Of a stretch of 64,000 bases of DNA, positions 1-12,142 are shown piece after piece. The DNA comes from Molossus alvarezi (Eukaryota > Chordata > Mammalia > Chiroptera > Molossidae): the NCBI GenBank assembly GCA_037176705.1, contig CM073885.1, forward strand, positions 220,174,290-220,238,289. The letters are read 5' to 3'. The notes beneath the pieces are model-generated. The model was not told the origin of the DNA. It ran no database searches and saw only the letters and a program-made list of their open reading frames with translations. The position numbers were made by a program, and so were the translations under genes. How positions within the stretch are numbered: the stretch's first letter is position 1; each line of letters begins with the position of its first letter.

Positions 1-359
1 GAGGGTACAAAGCTAAAATATTTAATTAAAACTCTGAGACAGCCAATTTCTTGAATTAAAAAAAAAAAGTGAAGAACAGAAAAGATAATCCCTAACTTTT
101 CCTAACCATGCACTGTTGCACTGAGAGGTGACTTCCCAAAATGAAGTAATTATATAGAATATGTATATATTACACATGTAAACATATATAGATATCTATA
201 TTTTTATCTCTAAGGATATCAAATAGGGGCACTGAAAAAGAACAAATGCTACTCTTCTGCATGTAAAGGGAACACTGAAGGGGGAGGAGGGGTGAGGGGA
301 GCAGCAATACAGCTTCCAGGGCCCAAAGGGCAGGCCTAGGATCTGCTGGCTACACCTAC
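1..359 (-). other. SHROOM3: Start of SHROOM3 intron downstream of the large exon
   Basis: This is the 5' end of the intron after the 360-3552 exon, beginning with GTAGGTGTA on the minus strand. The far part is AT-rich, with an A-run at 58-68 and a TA-rich stretch near 155-205. A purine-rich patch lies near 275-300. No exon or clear repeat family was recognised. Confidence 0.85.
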
Positions 360-3300
360 CTGGTGCTTCTTGTGGGTGGTGGGAGATGACCTTGACCTCA
401 CATGGACAGGGACCACCAGGAAATCCGAGCGCTCCAGCAGGTCCTCAGCCGACATGGACTTCCCGGCCCTCCCGGACGCAGCCGCCCACGAGGAGGGCTC
501 CCCAGCGGTCCTGTCCACCTTCTGGGTGCCCTTTGGTCCACCACCTTTAGCTCCACCGAGCAGCTCCCTTGGGGCTTGGTCCCCATGTCGCCTTTCTCCC
601 AGGACACGGCCGCTCGCAAAGGAGCTGCTGCGATCTCGGGCCCCACGTGGGGGCTCCCCATTGCCCCCTGCCGCCAGTAGGAGGGCGGCCTCCCTGCGGG
701 GCTGCAGGCCGGGCTCCTGCAGTGAGCAGAGGCTGGAGGCCGAGGAGAGACCGGGGCCTTCGGGCGCGGCGGGGCCGGGCTGCAGGAGGGTGCTGTGGGC
801 GCGCTCCCGAAGCGGCCCCGGCTCCTGCAGGCCGCCCCCCACGGCGGAGGCCGGCCGCTTGCCCGTCTTGCGCTGGATGTAGTCGGCCAGGGCGCTCTGC
901 TGGAACTGCTTCAGCTCGGGCCCCGACAGGCTGAGCGACAGGCTGAGCGTGGAGCAGGCCTTGCCGTCCCGCTCGAAGATGCGGCGCCGGTCGGCCACCG
1001 TGCTCTCGGGGAATCGCAGCCCCTTCCTCTGCGGGCCCAGGGGCGCCGGCTCGGCCTCCTCCGACACCCCCACCTCGTTCATCTTCTCAGGCTCCGAGTA
1101 GGAGCGCTTCTTCTGCTCGGGGGTCAGGCGGCGGCGGGGTCCCCTCCGGGCAGCAGGCGGCGCGGGCCGGGCCTGGTCACCCTTGGCAGGGGTCACGCTG
1201 TGCCGCTCCCGTGGGGTGTGCGGGGAGGCGGATGCTGGGGCCTCCGGGCTCCGCAGGCCCACGTGGGCCGAGGCTGGCCGCGGGCGCCAGGGCCTGGAAG
1301 TCCCAGCCACCCCTGGCTCGAGGTCTCGGCGGCGGAAGGAGGTGGCCCCCAGGACTCGGGACTGTGCATCCTTGATGCTGTTCCTGTAGGCGCGGCTGAA
1401 GGGCGCATCCAGTACGGGCGACTCGGGTGTGCCCGGCCGGCTGTCCCGCCACTTGGCATCCTCCTCGGCCTCGTTGAAGAGCTGGAAGGTGCTCTGGCTG
1501 CGGAGCAGGCGAGCGTCCCGCCTGGGGGGCTCACTGCCGCGGAGTGGGGAGCCTTGGCTGCCCTCCGCACCCCTCTTCAGCTGTTGACCACTTGGCTGCC
1601 AGGAAACCTCTTCCACCTTCGGTTCCCCGTTTCTGAAGTGGTGCTCCCCATTGCCTAGGGGTTCAGTGGATTCGGAAAAACGGCTATTGGCTTTCGTCTC
1701 CTGGAAGTCATTCCTGGAAGTACTGGAAGTTGGGGCCATCTTGTTAGGCCTGTAGTTATAGCCATTAATGGCGCTGACCACACTTGGGGGTCTCTGACGC
1801 CCTTGCTCTCTCTGCTCAATCTGGGAAACCTTCTCCAGCACAGAGCAGTGGGGCTTCCCGTACTGAAAGCCCTGCAGAGCAGCGGCTCCGCTGGAGCTGA
1901 GCCTCCTCCGGCCCAGACTGGAGGTCTGCTGGTGGGGTGGGGAGGGCAGCTCTTCATACCTTGGGTCTGAAAGGTGAAAAGAGGACAAAGCATCGGTTTT
2001 CCCCTCAGGCCTTGGATAGGAAACCGGCCTGTCCAGATGGCTCCTGTGATCTGGAACAACTTTCCTTCCAGGGTCCTCTGCCTTCGTGGTGCCTCCCAGC
2101 TCCAGGCTGCTTTGCCGTCTTAGGCTCTCGGGAATGTTCTGAAGAGAGGAGAAGGCTGACTTGGTCTTGACAAAGTTGCCTGACGGGCTCTGGCTTAGGC
2201 CTTCTCTCTCCAGCCCTTGCTGGAGGTTGGCATTGTGGTCTTCTTGGAAATCACCCACCCAAGGCTCTGAGGGCCTGGCAGATCTCTTGTCTTCGCCCAC
2301 TTGCCAGGCCTGAGCCTGAGGGCACTGGACACGGTGGTAATTAGGAGATGGTTTATTGCCGTGGGGGCTCTTTCTCTCACTGGGATGTGGGCTGTTGCCT
2401 TGGAGAGGTGTGAGATGCGTCTTCAGGGAGGCATCCTCCTCATTCTCAGGCACTGAAGGGAAATGGACTTTGTAGGAGACACATTTGGCTGGCGTTTCAG
2501 GTATTCTCTCTACTGGGGACAAAGACTCGTGTTCTAGGGGTTGGTAGAAGGCAAACCCAGGCCTGCTAGACCCATTTTGGTTTCCATTCTCATCAAGGGT
2601 GGCCCTCTTGTCACAGGCTCCCTGCGGAGCTGTATATCTACTCTCCTTGGCCAGTGCAGGGTATAGCGTGCCGTTACTAGTTGCAGAGGGCTGAGGCACC
2701 TGGGCAAAGTGTGGCTCCAGGGAAGGTACTGGGTAGATGCCAGTCGGCAGCAGAGGTTGGCCAGGCTGGGCCTTCTGGGTGTAATTATGCTTGGGCTTCA
2801 CTGGGGGGCTGCTCTCTGGACTCTTCTCCAGCACAGTATGCAGCTGTTCCTCTATGAAGGGAGGTTTCAGGGAACCTGAAGAGTTTGCCTGAGGCCGGCA
2901 GAACCGTTTCTGGTCAAGACTAGACCAAGAGCTGGGCCGCTCCCTGTGCCGAAAGGCCGCATAACTGTCACTCCGAGCTGGGGGCAGTGGTGCACCCACT
3001 TTAGGAGGCACGTTGTCAACGGCAGTCTCCAAGGAACTGGGACACTGCTGGCTCCAGGATGGGGGTGGCGCTCCCCTGCCCCGAGGAACATTGTGCCCTT
3101 TATCATAGCTCTGGCCGTCTGCTGAGGCATGGGCCTCCCTACCTTGGAGAAGCAGGGCTGAAGAGTTCACCTCATACTCTGCTGAGACTCCCCGCTGGGG
3201 ATCATAGACTGTCTTGACATAGCGAATGTCTGCCTGCCTCATCCCTTCCAGGAGGCCACCTCGAGCAGAAGTGGTGTCCATGGAGCCTGAACGCTCCCGA

Positions 3301-3552
3301 CTCGAGATGCCAGGAGGTGGATACTCTAGGATGCTAGAACTGGTGGAGAAGGAGCTGTAGGCCGAGTCTCTCTTGTTATGTAGGTGACTGAGCTGGTCAA
3401 TGCTGCTGGTGGACTTGGCAGGGGAAAGAAGATGGCAGGGCTGGTATCCCCCACTGGGCTCCAGGCTCTCCATGCTCCCCTGGGAGCTGCACTGGTCAGG
3501 GCTCCGCCTCAGATAAGCATGCTCATAGTTGGAGAGGTCACTCGTAGAGGAG
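360..3552 (-). CDS. SHROOM3: SHROOM3 large internal exon (exon 5 by human count), central region plus ASD1
   Basis: This exon encodes 1064 codons of SHROOM3, which binds F-actin and recruits Rho kinase to apical junctions, driving apical constriction in neural tube, gut, lens and kidney epithelia. The translation matches SHROOM3 almost throughout, from SSTSDLSNYEHAYLRRSPDQ at the start, through MESLEPSGGYQPCHL and ARGGLLEGMRQADIRYVKTV, to GKSMSAEDLLERSDFL near the end. The ASD1 actin-binding core, GPELKQFQQSALADYIQRKT, lies near 860-925. The acceptor is a pyrimidine tract ending in AG at 3554-3553, and the donor is CAG|GTAGGT with GT at 359-358. The reading frame runs on through the donor to a stop at 336, which is intronic. 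The first base completes the serine codon left open by the exon at 9906-10037. The ASD1 half is GC- and CpG-rich. One 12-bp duplication and one apparent deletion relative to human are reported in the findings. ASD2 lies outside the window. Confidence 0.97.
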
Positions 3553-4983
3553 CTGGAAGGAAGACAAAGCAGTCAGTACCACTGGGATGTTATCACTTAG
3601 GACTCAGGCACGGGACTCAGCTTATAAATGTACTCTGGTGCAAGATGTTTGCTTTTTGGAAGATGGGTGAGCGAGCCATATTTGGGCTCGCTCTGCCTCC
3701 CTGTGCGCCGTCACTAGGAGTCATTGCCCAACACTGTAACCTATGTGTGCCTCTACCTAATCACCCAGGCTCGCAAGGGGAGGGGCGGGAGCACAAAAGC
3801 AGCCACGTAGCCTTCAGGCACAGGCAGCACGCTCATGTGATTTGCTATGTGCTGGAAATGGTGACACGTGCCAAGAAATGAGCCAGGTCGGGAGGAAAGA
3901 GGAAAAGAGGAGGAGGAAGAGTGATTGACACTGAAATTGAGTGTCTCTTGGGGTTGTTTGTGGGAAGAAGGGGAAAGCTTAGTGACTAGGCATGTGAATG
4001 GGTGAGGGAGACTATGAGCACACGTGTATGATTTTAGTTAATATCTTTCCTTTTTATGGAATTGAAGGCCTTCCACGCTGGCAATCTTCCTGGAATCTCA
4101 ACGTACCGGGGACAATTTGTGGTGAGAAACTAAACACAAAGCTGAATGAGAGGAATTAAGAGTCAGAAAAAGCTGTGGGAGAGGGAAGCTTTATAAGAAG
4201 TCTTAATCACGAAAGTCCATCACCTGAGGATGACCTCCTGCAGCCCAGCCTCTCATCGTGAGACCTCATTTATGAGCTCCTCCAGGTGGTTTTCAGAGCC
4301 TGGCTGGGGGAGGGGAATGACTCTCAATCCTGGCATTGCACACCTTAGAAAGTTGTCTCAAATCAAAATTACTTACAATCAGCTTTAATTATAAACTCAA
4401 AATATACTTCACCTCGCATGTTGGGAGAGGGAGGGCATATAGGAAGGAGTAGGTGGTTCAAAATTCAAACAGCAGTCTCCATAGATCAAATATCTGTGAC
4501 TCATGTTCTCTAAAGAAGGGTAAGTCACTTGGAGCTCTTTCTAAGAGTTTCCATTTTTACATGAATATGCACTTACTCACTACTGAAATTCATGGGGCTA
4601 TTATTATATTTCTAGATTTCCTGTAAGTAAATATAGTGTCTTGGTGGCTGAATATGTGATGATGCTTTATGGCTGGACTGAGTATATGGCCGGAGACTAG
4701 AAGGACCATATTCTGAGTCAAAACTGCTGCTGGAATTCAAGAGAAAGACGACTACATTTTTAGCAACTAACCTCAAGAATGTAACTTTTCCGTATCAACA
4801 AAAATCAGCATCCTGCTTTGAGAGAGACAGGCATGAAGTCAAGGGAGAAAGGAAAGGAACAGCTACTGAGCCAGCCAGATGAGTGAAATCAGCCCTGGCA
4901 CTCATGGCATGGCCTAGGTCAATGTCAGATTTTACACCCCCACCCTCCTCTAAACGAAGAAGCTGTATTAAAGATGCACATGG

Positions 4984-5254
4984 CGCCCTGGCCGGTTTGG
5001 CTCGGCAGTTGGAGCAGTGGCCCGCAGATCAAAGAGTCGGTGGCCCGCAGATCAAAGAGTCGAGGATTCGACTCCAGTCAAGGGTATGTACCTCGGTTTT
5101 AGTTCGGCCCCCGGCACTGGTTGGGGTCGTGCGGGAGGCAACCAATCCATGTGTCTCTCTCACATCCATGTTTTTCTCTCTCTCTCTCCCTCCCTCCCAC
5201 TCTATCTGAAGATAAATGGAAAAATATCCTCGGATGAGGATTAAGAAATAAAAC
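4984..5254 (+). mobile_element. VES SINE with internal 23-bp duplication
   Basis: The head GCCCTGGCCGGTTTGGCTC is followed by two tandem copies of a 23-bp unit (5017-5039, 5040-5062) inside the tRNA-related region, then the usual VES body, CT tract and tail. Weak flanking repeats GCACATGG and GCACACGG suggest the target site. Confidence 0.87.
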
Positions 5255-6034
5255 GCACACGGCCTAGTTCAGAGGGAGATAATCCCATCTGAACTCCTGT
5301 GCTTCCCTTTATCTCCTCTCCCTGAAGGCTGAGTGAGTTGACGGAGAGGAAGTGGAGGCAGTCGAGCCCATTCCATGTAGGTGGCAGACACTATTTAACC
5401 TCCCCTCTGCCGAAAACGTTAGCAGTCTTTCACGGAGAAGATAATTCACATCTAACTTAGGAACACGCTTAAAAAATCAAAGTGAATAAATGGATGAATA
5501 TATGGGTGGGTGAACTGAAACACTCACTCACTGCTGAGTGGGAAGAAATGTGATCACTAACATATCTCAACATAGAGGTGGTGCCCAGAAACATGAAATA
5601 ACTGGGGTACATCTCTCTAGCCAGGCAAAGCAAGGTTCGAGTGGGTTCCATCTTGTAGCTAAAGGAACTTCACCCACCAAACATCAGGTGGAAAGCATCC
5701 CATGAGGACTGTGACGTGCTCTTCCCTGCTACTCAGGGAGGGCTCTGTCCCTTCAGAATTCCCATTCCCACGCTGACTGGGAAACACGACCAGTGACATA
5801 GGCCATTGAGTGTCCTGACATCACCTTCTAGGAACAGGTTCTCCCACCCATTTCTGGAAGAAGTAGTTATTTTGATTACCTTTGCCATTCCTGTTTCCAA
5901 AGTGGCACTCTTAAAGACGGGTAAGAAAAACCTGGAATGGAGATCTTTAGTCCTTTACAGGGACAGCCTTACCCTCGAGTAGAACGCGTCAAAGTTCTTA
6001 TTGTAGTCTGGCTACTTTTCCAACCTCATTTTCT

Positions 6035-6270
6035 TTTCTTTTTTTTTAAAATCCTCGCCCGAGGATAGTTTTTTCCATTTGTCATCTGATAGAGTGGGAG
6101 AGAGAGAAGCATCGATGTGAGAGACACACATCGATTGGTTGCCTCCCGCATGACCCTGACCAGGGCCGGGGACCGAATCGCAACTGAGGCATGTGCCCTT
6201 GACCGGAATTGAACCTGCAACTCTTTGATCCATGGGCTGACACTCTACCACTGAGCCAAACCGGCCAGGA
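6035..6270 (-). mobile_element. VES SINE
   Basis: A reverse-oriented VES copy with a T-rich end at 6035 and the tRNA-like head at 6240-6270. A perfect 15-bp target duplication, CCAACCTCATTTTCT, lies at 6020-6034 and 6271-6285. Confidence 0.92.
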
Positions 6271-6349
6271 CCAACCTCATTTTCTATTGCTTTCCTTCTT
6301 GCTCACGGCACTCCAGCATGGTGGCTCCTTACTAACTCACACCCATGAA

Positions 6350-6560
6350 ATATAGGCCATGGCAAGGTCTCAGGGCCTTTGCACTCACTATTCCCACCGC
6401 ACAGAATGCTCTTCACCTGGCTCACTCCTTCCTTTACGTCTCTGCGTCAGAAAACACCTGGAACTCGCTAAGGAGCACACCTTCTCTCCTTACTCCCTGT
6501 CACTCTGCTTTATTTTCTTCATAGCACTTACCATACTGGACTTTACATCATATCCCTTTG
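6350..6560 (+). mobile_element. L2 LINE 3' fragment
   Basis: The segment running from CTCAGGGCCTTTGCACTCAC to a stretch like ATAGCACTTACCATACTGG is typical of the L2 3' end. It is diverged and truncated. Confidence 0.75.
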
Positions 6561-6629
6561 ATTATGAAGAGACTTCAGTCAAAGCAAAAATGACAAAATG
6601 GGAATTCTGTGGTAGATTCATGCATTCTT

Positions 6630-6868
6630 TGTTGCTGTTTTAAATCCTTACCTGAGGATATTTTTCTATTTATCATCAGATAGAGTGGGAGGGAAGGACA
6701 GACAGAAACATTGATTTGAGACACACACATCGACTGGTAGCCTTCAGCATGACCTGACCAGGGCCAGGGATGAACCGCAACCGAGGTACATACCCTTGAC
6801 TGGAATCGAACCCACGCCTCATCGGTCTGCGGGCTGATGCTCTACCGCTGAGCCATGCTGGCCAAGGC
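6630..6868 (-). mobile_element. VES SINE
   Basis: A reverse VES copy with target duplication AGATTCATGCATTCTT at 6614-6629 and 6869-6884 (perfect, 16 bp). The tRNA-like head is at the high-coordinate end. Confidence 0.92.
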
Positions 6869-7204
6869 AGATTCATGCATTCTTATAATGTTACTCTATT
6901 TTGTGTGCTTAAAACTATTTTGTAAATACTGAAAACATAGCAAAGAGCACAAAACAAGTGCATGCAAACATCTCCTTCAGGGTGCTTACAGAAAATGAAT
7001 TCCTTAGATGATCAAATATGTTTTCACACTGGGCTAAATGAGTTCAAGTTTTATTTGCTGCAAGACTTCTGAGTCTTCAATACGTTGGTGTTCATGGGGT
7101 ATTCTTAAAAGAAAATACATTAAGTGGTATTATCTAAATTTGAACCTAGAAACTTTTCCCAAGGGGCATCTAGTGGATTATTATTCCATGGAACATACCT
7201 TGGG

Positions 7205-7292
7205 GAACAAATACTACAGGGTAGGGGCTTTTTGTGTCTTGTTCATCTGAAACATAGTGGGTACTCAGTACGTATTTGTTTGAAAGAATCAA
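7205..7292 (+). mobile_element. Possible L2 3' tail
   Basis: A stretch resembling the L2 terminus (agggactt...gttcat...acatagtgggtactc) is diverged but in the expected order. It is weakly supported. Confidence 0.4.
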
Positions 7293-8394
7293 TCCGTGAA
7301 CAAGTACAGGTACTTGAGTATTTTGATAGTGTTATTTCATCCCTTATGAGGGCACTGGACTACCAGACTTTCCAAGGTCTCGTCTAAAGTACTTTAATAC
7401 TTCAGGACCACTGTGTGAGATTTCTTTAGGACAGTGAAAAGACAGTGACGAGGGTCTGACAGAGCAGCAGGAAGACCATTTCAGTGAAATCCCAGATCCG
7501 AGCCAGCTTGCAGACAGTTAAGTCTTCAGTCTCTTTGTACAGTATTTCTCTCTCCCGCTCCCTGCCCCCCTTCAGCTCCCTCATTCTCCTGCTTCTTAAT
7601 GAGAAACAGATGCACAAACTGAGGGCTGAGACTGGTCTCTGGAACTAGAGGCTGCCAGAGGGGTGCCGCCAGAGGGATGCAGCGCACGAGACCACTAGGT
7701 GCCACTGTGCTCCACAGAACCACACCTGGAGTGCTGCTCCTCCCACAGCTGCCAACTCCCACAGCTGCCACTGAGCAGAAGGTGGAGTTGGGGGCCAAGC
7801 CCTCTGCCAGAGCTGCAAGCCTGAGGCATGGAATGAACACAGATCACTGATTTGTGCTGGGGTAGAACAGAATCCACACGTCTCTCCCATGTTGGGTAAT
7901 CTGAGCCTTTCTTTCTCCTTGTACCTCACACGGTGCCTTTGGGCTGATAGTCGTTGTGTCAGGAGCTGTTTGGAAGCCTGACTTACAGGGGAGACCAGTG
8001 GATACAGTCAGGGCAGATCCACCTGCGTAAATGCCTTTGGAGGCTGGGGAGGAGGAGGAGACAGGAGGTGGAGAAGCAGCCTTCAGAACGCTGCACTTCT
8101 GATGACCACAGCACCCCTCTCTGGGGGCCTCGTGGGGCTCCCCACAGTCACTTGAGCACTCACTCTAGCACTGCGGGCAGTGATCTTGTTCCTGCCTTCC
8201 GCCCAGCATGATTCCAGGTTGCAGTGTGACTTCGGATTCAGGGCCTCCTAAGGGGAGGGGTTAGGAGGCTCCAAAGCGCCCTACTGTTGAGGGCACTCTG
8301 TTAACACACACTTGCATTTCATAAGTTTGTGCTGGTTTATGCAATTAACCTTGAAGTTCATTACCAGGTTTCACTGTGCCTCTGATAAGTCTTC

Positions 8395-8660
8395 AGCCTA
8401 ATTATTATAACTAATTGTTATAATTATTGAGAGCTTACTATGTTCCAGGAACTACACTAAATGTTTTACGTTATTTCGTTTAATCTTTTCTGTGCTCCAT
8501 TGATATATATAGTACTAATTTCATTTTATAGACGAGGAAACCAAGACCAAAGAGGCTAAACAGTTTGCTTAGGTTCACACAGTAGGAGGGGAAGTTAGGA
8601 TTTAAACCCACGTCTGACTTAAAATCCCAAGCACCTTACTTACCATTATGCTGTCCTTCC
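8395..8660 (+). mobile_element. MIR SINE
   Basis: The order of motifs (ttactatgttccaggaacta, gacgaggaaaccaaga, ttcacacagtaggagg, tttaaacccacgtctgac) follows the MIR core and 3' end. Confidence 0.8.
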
Positions 8661-8794
8661 TTCACACTGAGCCCTCACCCCACCTGAAGGCCTCAACACC
8701 TGCCCCACAGCAAAACCACTGTGCCTGCAGGGGGTGGAGGGGCGGGGCACTGTTCTCTGAGCAAGGAAGGCTCAGACAGGGAGAAGGAATTCTT

Positions 8795-9034
8795 TTTTTT
8801 AAATTCCTCACCCGAGGATATTTTTCTACTTATTATCAGGTAGAGTGGGAGGGAGGGAGAGAAAGAGAGAAACATTGATGTGAGAGAGCCACATCGACTG
8901 GTTGCCTCCCGCATGACCCCATCAGGGTCAGGGACAAATTGCAACCAAGGTACGTGCCCTTGACTGGAATCAAACCCGTGACTCTTTGGTCTGCGGGCCA
9001 ACGCTCTAACTGCTGAGCCAAACCGGTCAGGGCA
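8795..9034 (-). mobile_element. VES SINE
   Basis: A reverse VES copy with a T-run at the low end and a tRNA-like head at 8990-9034. Imperfect flanking repeats around GGAATTCTTT and TGAATTCTTT mark the target. Ends are uncertain by a few bases. Confidence 0.88.
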
Positions 9035-9905
9035 AGAAAATGAATTCTTTCAGGGTTATTGGGAGGGACGGGAGCAAGGGAGAGGAGTGTCTGGAACAAG
9101 GAGGGTAACCTGGAAATTCTCTCTTCCTGTGGCTTGAAGCCTACCCTACTATGCGGGGAGGCATGTCTACCAGTGAGAGGGCTAGGAATCGGCTCTTCAC
9201 TGGCCCAGACCTGAGTGCTCAGGGTTCTGGGTCCCGGCCTTGCCAAATGCACAGCCATCATCTGTTAGCTAAGCAGCCCTTCCAGAAGCCGCCCTCGACT
9301 CCCGCACATCAGCGCTTGCATCTCATTTACGTAGGAGGCATAGTCTCCTGACCCTTCCATCTCCCCACCATTACCCTTATCGTGCCCTTCCGAAAAGTGA
9401 CCAAGCAACAGAGCCCGACTCTCTGGGCCCAGAGGATAAACTCCAATCTGTGTGGGTTCAAGTCTGCAATAAGTGTAGGGGAATCCTGACTTCGTTTTTG
9501 GTTTACGGAGTCTGGGTGGTCAGGTGGCTCTCTGCTCCCCAGCCCGTCATATCTGACTAAAGCAGAAAGGACATTGAGTGTTGAGGGAAGAAGTTGGTCA
9601 GTTTTCCTACGATAGTGCTATAATGTGTAACTGAGAAATGTCTGAGAATCAGCAGACCCAGTAAATATCCCGAAGAGCTAGCCACCTCTCAGAATAAGGC
9701 TGTCCTTGTTTCGACCAATCTCGCGGGGGACATAAAGATGAGCCGCCACGTTAGGAGTTGTAAGAGGATGAAGACGGTAGTGGGTAGAGAGATTTAATAC
9801 TCAGGGTGAATGGAAGAAAATATTCTGAGACAGAAGAAAATGTTCTTTTGGGGAACAGGACATTTGAAGAAAAGAACCCCCTGGGTTTCAGCTTGGGCCA
9901 CTTAC

Positions 9906-10037
9906 CTGGAATGGTAGCTCTGGGGCCAAGGAGGGCCAATCGTGCCCTGAGATATTTGCATCATGCTGGCATTGGGTTGGTGCTCCCCAATTTTGGTTGA
10001 ATGCCAAGAGTGCGGTCGGCCTGCAGGTTCGCTGCGC
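9906..10037 (-). CDS. SHROOM3: SHROOM3 132-bp exon (exon 4 by human count)
   Basis: The minus strand reads RSEPAGRPHSWHSTKIGEHQ followed by PNASMMQISQGTIGPPWPQS and YHS, which is the SHROOM3 segment between the PDZ region and the large exon. The acceptor is a tctcccc tract ending in AG at 10039-10038. The donor is TCCAG|GTAAG with GT at 9905-9904. The exon begins with the last base of an arginine codon and ends with two bases (AG) of a serine codon completed by the C at 3552, so both joins are in frame. It holds adjacent in-frame ATG codons at 9964-9962 and 9961-9959, with A at -3 of each. These are the first in-frame starts available to a transcript that lacks the PDZ exons. The human equivalent is about residue 177, by my own count from memory. 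The exon is too short to stand out as an open reading frame and was found by motif matching. Confidence 0.96.
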
Positions 10038-10302
10038 CTGGGGAGACACAGGAGGGGGACCCCACCGTCAGCGGCATTCTCAGCTGAGTCGTCACCAATG
10101 TGGCTTGTGCATTTGGAAAAAGACTGCTATATCCTTTTCCTGAGATTTTTTAAAAAATCAAGTAAACAGTGGAAAGTAGGTTTTACTGCTTATTTATCTT
10201 GCTAAGCAGTATTATTCTCTGCTTTATTAATATTTTAATTTTCATTTAACTTAAAATTAATATAAAAATGCAGCAAACTTAGCATGAAGAATTCCTACAT
10301 AA

Positions 10303-11337
10303 ACCCTAGTGACACTGTTGGTAAGAATGCAAATTGGTACAGCACTAGGGAAAATAGTAGGAAGGTTCTTTAAAAAATTAAAATTAGAACTACCGTTTGA
10401 TCCAGCAACCCACTTCTGGGTATATATCCAAAGAAAATGAAATCGGGATCTTATAGAGCTATCTGCACTCCCGTGTTCATTGCAGCATTACTCACGATAA
10501 CCAAGACATGGGAACAACCTACGTGTCCATCAACAGATGAATGGAAAATATATATATATAGGGTACTATATATATATATTCAGTGGAATACTATTCAGCC
10601 ATGAGAAAGAAAAAAATCCTGCCATTTGCAACAAACTGAATGGACCTCGAGGGCATTATCCTAAGGGAAATCAAACAGAGAAAGACAAACAGTGTATGAT
10701 CTCACTTACACATGAAAAAAAAGAGACAAACTCAGAAAATTGAGTGGTGGTTTCCAGGTTTGGGGGAAGATGGGGGACGGGGAAATTTTGGTCAAAGGGA
10801 ATATATTTTAAGTTAAAAAATTAGCCCTGGCCGGTTTGGCTCAGCAGTTAGAGCATCAGCCTACGGTCCCGAGAGACCTGGGTTCGGTTCCCGCTAAGGG
10901 CATGTATCTCGGTTGCAGTTTGTCCCCGGCCCTGGTCGGTCATGCGGGTGGCAGCCACTCGATGTGTTCCTTTCACGTCGATGTTTCTCTCTCTCTTCCT
11001 CTCTTTCCCTTTCACTCTATCTGAACAACAACAACAAAAAAGAAAAAATGTCCTCGGGTGAGGATAAAAAAAAAAAAAGATTAACAAATTCTGAGGATCT
11101 AATGGATAGCATGGGATTATAGCTAATAATACTATATTATATTTTGGAATGTTGCTAAGAGAATATAGATCTTAAGTGTTCTCACCACAAAAAAGAAATG
11201 GCAACTATGTGAGGGGATGGAGGCAGTAGTTAATCCTATGGTGGTCATTTTGCAGTTTATAAATATATCAAATCAACACACTGTACACCTTAAACTTGCC
11301 CAAGGTATCAACTATATCTCAATAAAGCTGGGGGAAG
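10303..11337 (+). mobile_element. Truncated LINE-1 3' end with nested VES SINE
   Basis: The L1 ORF2 tail (CACTGTTGGTAAGAATGCAA onward, including the equivalent of the MNGKY...MISLTHEKKE region) and the 3' UTR are interrupted by a VES SINE at about 10824-11080. The L1 then resumes and ends near AATAAAGCTGGGGG. Target duplications AGAATTCCTACATAA (10288-10302) and AGAATTCCCACATAA (11338-11352) differ at one base. An (AT)n tract lies at about 10548-10579. Confidence 0.88.
10824..11080 (+). mobile_element. VES SINE nested in L1
   Basis: A full-length VES copy with tRNA-like head, CT tract and A-rich tail ending in GAGGATAAAAA. It splits the L1 at 10303-11337 and is therefore younger than that L1. 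Confidence 0.9.
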
Positions 11338-11894
11338 AGAATTCCCACATAACTTTTGCCTAGATTTCCTACATGTTAATGTTACATGCTTAATTTACAG
11401 CACACAAAGTTGCTTTGGTCTTCCTTGGCCTCGGCTTATCAATACAAAAAAAAAACAGGAGCAACAATACTTCCCCACCTCCCAAGGCAAAAAGCTTCCT
11501 GGGGACTTTTAAGTCCTTTGTCATATAGCCTGATACTGGATAAATGCTATTATTTTAATTTCTTGGAAAGAACTACATAAAAACCAGCAGCTACCTCAGT
11601 GGCAACACTGTTCCAAGCTACATGAGCTGTATAAACAACAAGATGCTCTCCAAAATAGTTTCTCATTTTGCAAGTCAATGACTTCAGCTTTTAAACATTC
11701 TGTCCTTATAACACAAAGAATGGACAAAGCCAACAGGAAAACGTGGGTGCCCCTCAGACCGCAAGACTGAAGCATGGATTTGGGAAGGAGGGTTACACTT
11801 CTAAAGAAGGTCAGAGTCCGGAGAGTTGCTGGGCTTTATTTTTGGCAAAAAAGTGAGGTGAGCTACCAGGCATTTCATACTGAAAAAAAATTTT

Positions 11895-12142
11895 TTTTTT
11901 TTTATCCTCACCCGAGGATATTTTTCCATTTTTGTACAGATAGAGTGGGAGGGAGAGAGAGGAAGGGAGAGAGAGAGAGAGAAACATCGACGTGAAGGGA
12001 CACATCGAGTGGCTGCCACCCGCACGACCAACCAGGGCCGGGGACAAACTGCAACCGAAGTACGTGCCCTTAGCGGGAACCGAACCCGGGTCTCTCCGGA
12101 CCGCAGGCCGACGCTCTAACCACTGAGCCAAACTGGCCAGGG
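11895..12142 (-). mobile_element. VES SINE
   Basis: A reverse VES copy with a GA-rich tract at 11948-11982 and the tRNA-like head at 12085-12142. Flanks are A/T runs (GAAAAAAAATTTTTT and GAAAATTTTTT), so the exact ends are unclear. Confidence 0.9.

Larger units (their letters stand above)
3553..9905 (-). other. SHROOM3: SHROOM3 intron between the 9.9 kb exon and the large exon
   Basis: The intron is bounded by matched GT and AG sites. It holds four VES SINEs (near 4984, 6035, 6630 and 8795), an L2 piece near 6350-6560, a possible L2 tail near 7205-7292 and a MIR near 8395-8660. The stretches 3553-4983, 5255-6019, 6885-8390 and 9050-9900 look single-copy to me. I see no exon or regulatory motif I can defend in them. 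Confidence 0.9.

Noticed and set aside
336..359. Stop codon at 336-338 as the SHROOM3 C-terminus
   Set aside because: A consensus donor at 359-358 interrupts the frame, and the known protein continues for several hundred residues including ASD2.
370..1658. Long plus-strand open frames (up to 287 codons) opposite the large SHROOM3 exon
   Set aside because: They are antisense to a well-matched coding exon in its GC-rich part and show no recognisable protein features.
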